Below are positions 1 to 5,985 of a DNA stretch of 10,944 bases, piece by piece. The first letter of the stretch is position 1, and the number at the start of each line of letters is the position of its first letter. This stretch comes from JAEUKA01 sp035340095. Lineage in GTDB: Bacteria; Myxococcota_A; Polyangia; Palsa-1104; JAEUJZ01. Below the pieces are notes generated by a model. The model ran no database searches and had not been told where the DNA came from. It worked only from the letters and a program-made list of their open reading frames with translations. The DNA is taken from assembly GCA_035340095.1 (NCBI GenBank), contig DAORGN010000170.1, forward strand, positions 1 through 10,944. The letters run 5' to 3'. The translations under genes and the position numbers were made by a program.

Positions 1-1866
1 TCGGTGGTGGGACGAGACCCCGAGGCAATGATGGAAACCCGGCTGCTGATTGAAGCCAAGCGGCCATCGGCTGATTTGGTCCGCGTAAGCCCCGGTGTCT
101 TCGGGCTGCGCGTGTACCCGCCGCGCGGAGAACGCGGCGAAGCGCTCAAAGCGGAGGGAGAGAAAGTGACCAAGCCGAAGGCGGAATCCGCGGCCACGCC
201 CGCAAAGGACCCCCGAGCAGGCAAACGTCGTCGCACCGGTCGGGGAGCGGAGAGTGCCGAGGCCCCAGCGGAGGCAGCCAAAAAACCAGCGGAAACCGCC
301 GAAGCTGTCGCGACCCCTGCGGCAGTGGAAGCCGTCTCCGTGCCAGTGACGTCGGCAGCCGTCGACCCACCCGCAAGCGAAGCCAAGCCGGCGCCCGCCA
401 AAGGCCGTGGCCGGACTCGTTCCCGCGCTACAGAGACACGCAAAGCGCCCCCCGCGACGGAAGCACCATCGGCCAAGAGCAGCCCGGCGGTAGCCCCAGA
501 CATCGCGGTGGCCCCGGTGGCACCAGTTGTTCCGACGGTTCCGTCGCAAAACACACCGATCCCCGCGGTGGCTGCTGTCCCGTCTCGCCAGACGCCGGTG
601 CCCGCTGCCGCACCAGCAGTTCCCGTACCGAACCTAACCCCAGCCGTTCCGATCATTCCGACGACGGACATCGCCAAAGCGGCAGAACCAAGCGCAAAAA
701 CGCCGAGCCCCGCGCCGACGGCAGCGCCCGCCCCGGTGGTCGCTGTCGTGACCGAACCACCCGCGAGCGATCTGGCAAAGCGACCGTTCCAATCCACCAA
801 AAGTCCGGTTCCGCTTGCGCCCAGCGTGCCCGCCACCGCGGAATCGGTCGCTGCAACGGCGCCAGTTGTCCGCCCAGCCCCGTCGGCAGTCACGCCTCCG
901 CGACCAGTCGAAGCCGCGGCTCCGCCACGACCTGTCGAAGCCGCGACTCCGCCACGCAACGAAGCCAGCGGACATCGCCCGGCGCCCCCTCCACATGCTG
1001 GCGACAGACCCGCGGCCCCACGCGACGAACGTCCTGCGCCCAGTGCGAACACGCCAGCCCCCGCCCAGCCAGGCCCATCCCAGCCGCAGCAGCCGCGCGT
1101 GATGTCGATGGCCGACGCTGCATACGACGTGCTACGTGGCGCATCCGATGGCCGCGCGCTGACCAATCGTCAGATTGCAGAGATTGCCGTCAAGCGCCGC
1201 TTGGTCCGAGGCGAGCTGGCTGACGTGTCGCGATCGGTCCGCGTCGCGCTTGTCCGAGAGCAGCGGCATCGAGACAGCGAAGGGCTTCGTCCGCGGATTC
1301 GCACGGTCGGTCCGGGCCAGTACACGCTCGGCGAGCGCAAGCTCGAACCGGAGCTTTACAATGCAGAACGCGAGCTGCTCGATCGCGCCGGTCGCACCCG
1401 CGAAGCCACCCGCGTTGCCCTGCGTCGCCGCATCCGCCAGCTACCATCGGGAGCGTTCGAGCTTCTGATGCGGCTGCTCCTCGAACGGATGGGCATGGTT
1501 GGCGCGGAGATCGTCAAGCGCGGCGACGGGGTTGCCTATTACGGCGGCACGCTGTCGCGGGGTGCGCGGTCGATCAAAGTTCTCGTCGCAGTTCGACCCG
1601 GTGAAGGCGAGCTAAGCAAAGAAGCTGTCGGAGAGCTGCGTGCCGGTGTTCGGCTGCGTGGTTTCGATGAAGGCATGATTCTCTGTTCTGCGCGGGCCGG
1701 AGCCGCCGCCCACGCCGAAGCCAGTGCAACGCCGGGGGTCGAACTCTATGACCAAGATGCGCTGACCGAGCTGTTGGTTCGACAACACCTTGGCGTGCGA
1801 CGGATGCATCTGCCAGTCGACTACCTTGACACGGAGCTGTTCAACGAGCTGCTCGAACAGGGATAG
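1..1866 (+). CDS. HARE-HTH protein with degenerate Mrr-like endonuclease domain (5' partial)
   Basis: The frame is open from base 1, so the gene probably starts upstream; the GTG at 4 is only the first possible start in the window (620 codons, used for numbering). Residues about 10-38 read like the end of a HARE winged helix, including VSPGVFGLRVYP. Residues about 40-366 are a Pro/Ala-rich, probably disordered linker. Residues about 369-443 form a full HARE-HTH (AAYDVLRG, LTNRQIAEIAVKRRLV, GPGQYTLG), a fold known from ASXL proteins, RNA polymerase delta and restriction enzymes, where it is thought to bind DNA. Residues about 480-600 match the Mrr restriction-endonuclease fold (FELLMRLLLERMGMVGAEIV, then GDG with D508). 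The usual Q/E-x-K on the next strand reads V528-A-V530, so cleavage is doubtful. I infer a DNA-binding or chromatin-associated protein rather than an active nuclease. Fold assignment is fairly confident; function is unknown. It converges on the PAAR gene, 54 nt away. Confidence 0.75.
   Translation, partial: SVVGRDPEAMMETRLLIEAKRPSADLVRVSPGVFGLRVYPPRGERGEALKAEGEKVTKPKAESAATPAKDPRAGKRRRTGRGAESAEAPAEAAKKPAETAEAVATPAAVEAVSVPVTSAAVDPPASEAKPAPAKGRGRTRSRATETRKAPPATEAPSAKSSPAVAPDIAVAPVAPVVPTVPSQNTPIPAVAAVPSRQTPVPAAAPAVPVPNLTPAVPIIPTTDIAKAAEPSAKTPSPAPTAAPAPVVAVVTEPPASDLAKRPFQSTKSPVPLAPSVPATAESVAATAPVVRPAPSAVTPPRPVEAAAPPRPVEAATPPRNEASGHRPAPPPHAGDRPAAPRDERPAPSANTPAPAQPGPSQPQQPRVMSMADAAYDVLRGASDGRALTNRQIAEIAVKRRLVRGELADVSRSVRVALVREQRHRDSEGLRPRIRTVGPGQYTLGERKLEPELYNAERELLDRAGRTREATRVALRRRIRQLPSGAFELLMRLLLERMGMVGAEIVKRGDGVAYYGGTLSRGARSIKVLVAVRPGEGELSKEAVGELRAGVRLRGFDEGMILCSARAGAAAHAEASATPGVELYDQDALTELLVRQHLGVRRMHLPVDYLDTELFNELLEQG
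895..957 (+). repeat. Two-and-a-third copy 27-nt in-frame repeat
   Basis: Inside the Pro/Ala linker of the HARE-HTH gene, the units at 895-921 and 922-948 both encode PPRPVEAA plus one residue, and a third partial unit (PPR) follows at 949-957. The copies differ mainly at third codon positions, which fits an old duplication under selection for peptide composition. It probably only lengthens a disordered spacer. Confidence 0.5.
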
Positions 1867-1920
1867 CAACAAATCGGGAAAACCGTGGGGCGACATTGGG
1901 CTGAACTCGCACAGAAGACT

Positions 1921-2241
1921 TCAGCCGCCCACAATCACGTTCCCAGATCCTTCGATTAGCTTCCCGACACCACCACAGTGCCGCGTCATATCGCCAAGTC
2001 GATGTGCGGCCTTCCCATTTATAAACACAGTACCCGATCCCATTGCGGCGTTCCAAGTGTTTGGACCACAGCAGGCTGCGTGTACGCCTGGGTCTTGAAC
2101 ACGCAGCGCCGGCATGGAATTGACGTTGACATTCGGCGATCCGGCGATTGCTGGGCCAACACAGCTATGCACGCAAGCAACGCACCCATGGCCATCCGCC
2201 GGAACTTGTGCTTTGTCGCCGAGGCGTCCTTGAGGGGGCAT
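1921..2241 (-). CDS. PAAR-domain spike-tip protein
   Basis: This 106-residue protein has the PAAR arrangement: an N-terminal RLGD near residue 6, AGSPNVNVNSMPALRVQD in the middle, then GTVFINGKAAHRLGDMTRHC and a C-terminal GSGNVIVGG. PAAR proteins form a small cone that caps the VgrG/gp5 spike of type VI secretion systems and related contractile particles, usually holding a metal ion through His and Cys; several such residues are present (HGC, CVHSC, HAACC, RHC). The protein is a bare PAAR of normal length, with no N-terminal extension and no C-terminal toxin domain. The ATG start has a GGAGA site 5 nt upstream. The gene begins 11 nt after the stop of the spike gene, so the two are surely co-transcribed. 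Family assignment is firm. Whether the machine is a T6SS or an extracellular contractile system cannot be told from this window. Confidence 0.9.
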   Translation of the reverse strand: MPPQGRLGDKAQVPADGHGCVACVHSCVGPAIAGSPNVNVNSMPALRVQDPGVHAACCGPNTWNAAMGSGTVFINGKAAHRLGDMTRHCGGVGKLIEGSGNVIVGG

Positions 2242-2246
2242 GTCAA

Positions 2247-2251
2247 TCTCC
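2247..2251 (-). promoter_or_regulatory. Shine-Dalgarno site of the PAAR gene
   Basis: GGAGA on the minus strand lies 5 nt before the ATG at 2241, between the stop codon of the spike gene and the PAAR start. It fixes the PAAR start and shows initiation by the classical route, unlike the plus-strand genes of the window. Confidence 0.65.
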
Positions 2252-2252
2252 G

Positions 2253-3092
2253 TTAGTTGATATTGACTGTCGAGCCCTTGATCGTATTCGTGCCACTCGA
2301 CTGAAGCGTCATCGTACCGTTGGCCTTTACTTCAACATTGCTGTCGGCCTTGATCGAGTAATTGCTTCCAGCGTGGCATTTCGTATTTTGCGAGCTTTCG
2401 GTTTCGATATTCTTGGCCTCGATTCGAACTTTCTCTTTGGCCTTGATCAGAATATCGCCCGTCTTGCTCTCAATCGTGATCTTTTTGTTCTTGGTATCGA
2501 TAAGAACGTAGTTCTCTTCTTTACCATCGTAGATCTCGATCTTGGTTGCTTCATTTCCTGCGTCATTGAGCACGATGCGGTGCTTTGTGCTCGACTGAAG
2601 GGTCACGCGCGGGTTTGAAGCGTTGTCATTAAAGATCAATTCATGCCCGCAGCGTGAGCTAAAGGCACGAATATCATTCTTTTTGGCATCGGCTTGCCCG
2701 CGGAAATCGGCGTGATCTTTGTTATAGCGGCCAGTCGGTGACTTCGCGTCTTTGTTGGCAAATGACGGCTTGTCCATGCCATTCCACAGCGAACCCATCA
2801 CGACGCCTTGGTTGAAGTCACCATTGATGAACGCAACCATGACTTCGTCGTCTTTCTCGGGAAGAAAGAACGCACCACGTCCGCCCGAGCCGGCACCGAA
2901 TGTTCCGATTCGGCACCAGAAGCTCTCCTCTTGCTGCCCGGAGCCTTGGCTCGCGGGTAGCGTCGGGAACTTGACTTTGACGCGGTAGTCACCGCCATCG
3001 TGGACGTTGTCCGTGACAATTCCAACCGTCATCGTGTTGGCATTACCACCGCTGACTTGACCTGCTTTCGTGTCACGATCGGTCTTAAACAT
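2253..3092 (-). CDS. Short VgrG/gp5-like spike protein (OB fold plus beta-helix)
   Basis: This 279-residue protein matches the gp5/VgrG baseplate spike. Residues about 20-105 form the OB fold (MTVGIVTDN, YRVKVKFPTLP, then GRGAFFLPEKDDEVMVAF and GVVMGSLWNG, the family hallmark). Residues about 150-279 are short repeating strands (KITIESKTGDILIKAKEKV, VEVKANGTMTLQSSGTNTI), as in the triple-stranded beta-helix needle. A full VgrG usually has 600 or more residues because a gp27-like domain precedes the OB fold; here it is absent, and no effector domain follows. The protein therefore resembles phage gpV/gp5 without lysozyme, or a split spike whose hub is encoded elsewhere. The ATG start has AGGAG 5 nt upstream. 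The PAAR tip gene follows at once, as expected for a trimeric spike and its cap. The gene is AT-richer than the flanks: bases 2461-2520 hold 23 G/C of 60. Confidence 0.88.
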   Translation of the reverse strand: MFKTDRDTKAGQVSGGNANTMTVGIVTDNVHDGGDYRVKVKFPTLPASQGSGQQEESFWCRIGTFGAGSGGRGAFFLPEKDDEVMVAFINGDFNQGVVMGSLWNGMDKPSFANKDAKSPTGRYNKDHADFRGQADAKKNDIRAFSSRCGHELIFNDNASNPRVTLQSSTKHRIVLNDAGNEATKIEIYDGKEENYVLIDTKNKKITIESKTGDILIKAKEKVRIEAKNIETESSQNTKCHAGSNYSIKADSNVEVKANGTMTLQSSGTNTIKGSTVNIN

Positions 3093-3097
3093 CGCGT

Positions 3098-3102
3098 CTC
3101 CT
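3098..3102 (-). promoter_or_regulatory. Shine-Dalgarno site of the spike gene
   Basis: AGGAG on the minus strand ends 5 nt before the ATG at 3092. It is the strongest ribosome-binding site in the window and fixes the start of the short spike protein, arguing that the missing gp27-like part is not simply an overlooked N-terminus. Confidence 0.7.
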
Positions 3103-3126
3103 ACGATCTCGAAAAAACTTTATCGC

Positions 3127-3149
3127 GATTTGACCATTTGTGCCAAATC
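3127..3149 (-). terminator. Intercistronic hairpin with a distant T-run, possible attenuator
   Basis: Read on the minus strand, GATTTGGC and GTCAAATC pair over 8 positions (one G-U) around a 7-nt loop, just after the stop of the unrecognised gene. A run of six T follows at 3117-3112, nine bases beyond the stem. An intrinsic terminator would have the T-run directly after the stem, so this is more likely a weak attenuator, an RNA-processing site or chance. It could lower spike-gene expression relative to the first gene. Confidence 0.3.
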
Positions 3150-3151
3150 AC

Positions 3152-3840
3152 TTAAACAAAACCACCTGGAGGCATGTTGCCAACACCGCCAACGACCGGT
3201 CCAACAGGAACAAACGGCGGGGCAAATGTTGGTATTGGTCCGGTTCCCAGTACGTTTGTTACTTGCGTAGACGNNNNNNNNNNNNNNNNNNNNNNNNNNN
3301 NNNNNNNNNNNNNNNNNNNNNNNNNNNNNNNNNNNNNNNNNNNNNNNNNNNNNNNNNNNNNNNNNNNNNNNNNTGATAAGCCATCCATCCGTTGCTAATT
3401 GCTGTCGCAATGGCATTGGAAAAGCGCGCTTCAGCCGGTGTACCTTTGGGTGCAGATGCCATGATCAGCGGCAGCCACGGTGGACCCACCACCTGTCCAA
3501 GTGTGGCAGTTACCGCATTGACCATTACACCCGTCATCACTGCGGTCGATTGCCACTGGCTCCAGGCGGAACAGATTGCACTACAGATTCCATCAATGTA
3601 GGTTGCAAACTGATCACCGATCTTTTTTGCGGTATCTGTATGATATTTGTTCACTGTGGCAGGAACAAACATCGGCGGAGCCGGTGGAATTCCCACCAGT
3701 TCCGACGATTTGAACGCTCGCGTGTACTGCTTACCAGCCTCGCCTTGCGGCTGTTTCCAGTCGGTAGGCAGCTTGGTAGCGAAGCTAATGAACTTCGCCT
3801 TTGCGAGGTTTTGCATTACCGAGGCTTGCGGCGCTGGCAT
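3152..3840 (-). CDS. Unrecognised protein of the contractile-injection operon, split by the assembly gap
   Basis: The ATG at 3840 follows a GGGGAAG purine stretch ending 5 nt upstream. It opens 155 readable codons before the N run: a start with KFISFATKLPTDWKQP, a proline patch (GIPPAPPMFVPATVNKYH), a helical Cys/Trp stretch (DGICSAICSAWSQWQ) and a small-residue hydrophobic region near residues 98-128. Past the gap, the best continuation is the frame ending at TAA 3152-3154: 39 residues rich in Pro and Gly, with VPVGPVVGGVGNMPPGGFV at the end. The two halves are in different frames as deposited, and they join only if the true gap length is 2 modulo 3. I do not recognise the family. As first gene of the spike/PAAR operon it could be a structural adaptor, a cargo loader or an effector; nothing visible decides. 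Two separate genes across the gap remain possible. Confidence 0.6.
3274..3373. other. Assembly gap (100 N)
   Basis: Exactly 100 N replace sequence inside the first gene of the spike operon. A round 100 is the usual placeholder for a scaffold gap of unknown size, so any reading frame or length through it is unreliable. Confidence 0.97.
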
Positions 3841-3954
3841 ACAGTCTTCCCCACTTTCACTTTACTAAGACACGCTACCGATCGGCAACGGCATAGCCGC
3901 CCCAGTGACCCAATTTGCAAACCCCCGACACAGCACTACGCATCATGAGCATGT

Positions 3955-3960
3955 TACGAT
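3955..3960 (+). promoter_or_regulatory. TACGAT, candidate -10 element for leaderless mRNA
   Basis: The hexamer lies at -11 to -6 from the ATG at 3966, where a -10 element would place the transcript start at the start codon itself. There is no purine-rich ribosome site before this gene. No convincing -35 hexamer is visible about 17 nt upstream. The same arrangement recurs at three other genes of the window. Confidence 0.4.
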
Positions 3961-3965
3961 GACGC

Positions 3966-4625
3966 ATGCCCTTCGCCCCGCAATCTAACGAGGTCGTCCT
4001 ATATCCCGCCCCGTTTGTTCCGACCGAGCACCACGAACTTGTGATCAGCAACCAGCGCGTCGTGCAGTTTGCTCCGACGGCAATGGGCGCCGCGCTCCCC
4101 GTGGCGGAGTTTCCGCTCGAGAAGGTCCAGTTCGTGGGTCGAATGACGGAGAGGCCGTCTGCGATCTTGGGCATTGTCTCGATAATCGTCGGGTTTGTCT
4201 TTCTTATCGTCTTTGTGGCGAAAGTGTTGCCGGCCTTCATGTATGCCGGTGTGCCCGACAAGACCGAAGTGAACCTCGAGGAAGACTCGGGCATCGAAGG
4301 CCGCGACGGCAACGACGACGACCCCTTCGCCAAAGACAAGGTCGCCGATGAAGGCGTGCGCGAAAAAGCCGAAAAAAAAATGGCCAAAGTCAGGGCCATC
4401 AAGTTCGGGATTCCGCCGCTCAACGAAGACATCGTCTGGGGCACCGTCGCGCTGATCGGTGGGTTGATCGGTATTTTTCTTGGGCGAAGTATGTACCGAA
4501 AGCAGGAATTCACGGTCTTTTGCCGAGTCAGCGACATCGTCTATCGCATTCCAGTCCAAAGTGAAATCCAGCAGAGCATGGTGCTGTCGACGCTGCAGGC
4601 TGCACAGCAATCGATCAAAAAGTAG
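3966..4625 (+). CDS. Two-helix membrane protein, possible bPH-like domain split by a hairpin
   Basis: This 219-residue protein has a hydrophobic helix at about 66-92 (AILGIVSIIVGFVFLIVFVA) and a second at about 156-176 (IVWGTVALIGGLIGIFLG). A very charged loop of about 60 residues separates them, first acidic (NLEEDSGIEGRDGNDDD), then Lys/Arg-rich. The N-terminal part (HHELVISNQRVVQF, FPLEKVQFVGRM) reads like the strands of bacterial PH-like proteins. The C-terminus (FTVFCRVSDIVYRIPVQ followed by an amphipathic helix with AAQQSIKK) looks like the missing strand and helix of the same fold. I therefore infer one cytoplasmic PH-like domain interrupted by a membrane hairpin; confidence in that is low, while membrane location is well supported. 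The start is the first ATG after an in-frame TGA. The gene is divergent from the spike operon (125 bp apart) and 94 nt before the bioF-like gene. Confidence 0.75.
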   Translation: MPFAPQSNEVVLYPAPFVPTEHHELVISNQRVVQFAPTAMGAALPVAEFPLEKVQFVGRMTERPSAILGIVSIIVGFVFLIVFVAKVLPAFMYAGVPDKTEVNLEEDSGIEGRDGNDDDPFAKDKVADEGVREKAEKKMAKVRAIKFGIPPLNEDIVWGTVALIGGLIGIFLGRSMYRKQEFTVFCRVSDIVYRIPVQSEIQQSMVLSTLQAAQQSIKK

Positions 4626-4719
4626 CCGCCCGCAGCCGATCTGCCCCGCCCCGCCCCGCTGTCACCAGCCTTCACTTTCCCAGCTTTCGCGGAACACGCC
4701 TGCGGCAAGATGCGCAGCA

Positions 4720-5976
4720 ATGAACCCATCGCACGAGGGAGCCAGTCCCGACGACAAAGCGGCACTGCCACCGGCTTGGCAGCGGTTTTTGGCAAAAAAG
4801 ACGCAAGCGATCACCCAAGCCGGACTGTGGCGGACAATTGACGCCATCGACGATGCGCCAGGGCCCGCGGTGAAAATGGCCGGTCTGGAGCTGCTGCTGT
4901 TCTGTTCCAACAATTACCTGGGACTTGCGAGCGACCCGCGACTTGCGACGGCGGCAAGTGCGGCGGCGCAGCGCTATGGCGTCGGTAGTGGTGCCTCGCG
5001 GCTGCTCAGCGGCAGTGGACCGCTACACGGCGAGCTCGAACGACGGCTCGCGCGGCTGAAAGGCTGTGAGGACTGCGTGCTGTTTGGCTCGGGATATCTC
5101 GCGAATGTTGGAACGCTGGCGGCGCTGCTCGAACCGGGTGATACCGTGCTGTCCGATCGGCTCAATCACGCATCGATCATCGACGGATGCCGCCTGTCCG
5201 GGGCCAAGATCGAAATTTATCCACACCGCGACACCGATGCCGTCGAGCGCATTCTGCGCACAGCCCAAGGCCGGGTGCTGATCGTCACAGACAGCATCTT
5301 TTCGATGGATGGCGATCTGGCGCCCCTGCCACAGCTGTGCGCGCTGGCCAAAGCCCACGGGGCGCTGCTGATGGTCGACGAAGCCCACGCAACGGGCGTG
5401 CTCGGAGCAGGAGCGATCGCGCATTGTGGTCTTTCTGGTGAAGTTCCCGTCGTGATGGGAACGTGCTCCAAGGCGCTGGGCTCTCTCGGTGGGTTTATCG
5501 CCGGGAGCCGACTGCTGTGCAACTATCTGCGCCAGCGTGCCCGGACGTTTTTTTTCGACACGGCACTGCCGCCGCCGGTCTTGGCTGCGACGCTGACCGC
5601 AGTCGATATCATCGAACAGGAGCCGCAGCACGGCCTGCGCGTCTTGGCCCTGGCGCAGCGGGTGTATCAAAGACTCGCCGAGCTTGGTTTTTCTGTCCTG
5701 CCGCCAAGCGGTGCGATCGTGCCGGTGCTGTTTGGACCGTCCGCCGTAGCCATGGATGTGGCCGCAGCGCTGCGCAGTCGTGGTGTGCTGGCAATGGCGG
5801 TGAGACCCCCGACGGTGCCCGAAGGAACTGCACGCATTCGGCTGTGCCTTATGGCTTCGCATACCGACGAGCACATCGAACGGCTGCTGGCAAGCTTCGC
5901 CGCGCTTCCGCCATCCCTTCGTCGCGCAGCGGACTGCCAAGGGATGCGGCAGGTTGCGCCAAACGCTTGTGTGTAA
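4720..5976 (+). CDS. bioF: 8-amino-7-oxononanoate synthase (BioF-type alpha-oxoamine synthase)
   Basis: This 418-residue PLP enzyme matches BioF along its whole length (family about 385-400). BioF condenses pimeloyl-ACP or pimeloyl-CoA with alanine to make 8-amino-7-oxononanoate, the first committed step of biotin ring assembly, in the cytosol. Visible marks are SNNYLGLA near the start, GVGSGASRLLSGSGPLHGEL, GSGYLAN (Y126), the cofactor-stacking H150 in NHASIIDG, SIFSMDGDLAPLP, VDEAHATGVLG (D220, H223), the PLP lysine K251 in GTCSKALGSLGGF, and AVRPPTVPEGTARIRLCL near the end. All catalytic positions are present. The frame is open back to 4480, but ATG 4720 is the only reasonable start and gives the family N-terminus; no clear ribosome site precedes it. 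No other biotin gene is present, so a related oxoamine synthase of another pathway cannot be excluded. The Hsp70-like gene starts 9 nt after its stop. Confidence 0.85.
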   Translation: MNPSHEGASPDDKAALPPAWQRFLAKKTQAITQAGLWRTIDAIDDAPGPAVKMAGLELLLFCSNNYLGLASDPRLATAASAAAQRYGVGSGASRLLSGSGPLHGELERRLARLKGCEDCVLFGSGYLANVGTLAALLEPGDTVLSDRLNHASIIDGCRLSGAKIEIYPHRDTDAVERILRTAQGRVLIVTDSIFSMDGDLAPLPQLCALAKAHGALLMVDEAHATGVLGAGAIAHCGLSGEVPVVMGTCSKALGSLGGFIAGSRLLCNYLRQRARTFFFDTALPPPVLAATLTAVDIIEQEPQHGLRVLALAQRVYQRLAELGFSVLPPSGAIVPVLFGPSAVAMDVAAALRSRGVLAMAVRPPTVPEGTARIRLCLMASHTDEHIERLLASFAALPPSLRRAADCQGMRQVAPNACV

Positions 5977-5979
5977 GAT
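5974..5979 (+). promoter_or_regulatory. TAAGAT, candidate -10 element overlapping the bioF stop
   Basis: The hexamer sits at -12 to -7 from the ATG at 5986 and includes the TAA stop of the bioF-like gene. No Shine-Dalgarno site lies before the Hsp70 gene. It may give the Hsp70 gene its own leaderless transcript besides readthrough from bioF. No clear -35 is seen. Confidence 0.35.
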
Positions 5980-5985
5980 ATCCGC

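Noticed and set aside
1867..1920. Terminator between the converging HARE-HTH and PAAR genes
   Set aside because: No stem of useful length and no T-run on either strand.
2148..2618. 156-codon plus-strand frame opposite the spike gene
   Set aside because: It mirrors the beta-helix repeats of the real minus-strand gene and has no ribosome site or recognisable domain.
3120..3416. Alternative minus-strand frame across the N gap
   Set aside because: Its readable end is rich in Cys, Trp and Arg, like out-of-frame translation. The frame ending at 3152 gives an ordered Gly/Pro tail instead.
3841..3965. Sigma-70 or sigma-54 promoter for the spike operon
   Set aside because: No convincing -35/-10 pair and no -24/-12 GG/GC pair found on the minus strand; TAAAGT near 3858 is too weak to call alone.
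3875..4537. 220-codon minus-strand frame opposite the membrane protein
   Set aside because: Ser/Thr/Pro-rich antisense product with no domain; the plus-strand frame has coherent membrane helices and a plausible start.
4644..4658. Three tandem CCCCG units before bioF
   Set aside because: A short GC-rich run expected at this base composition; no known bacterial element matches.
4480..4719. N-terminal extension of the bioF-like frame
   Set aside because: It overlaps the end of the membrane-protein gene, its product is low-complexity Ser/Arg/Pro, and BioF proteins begin near the ATG at 4720.
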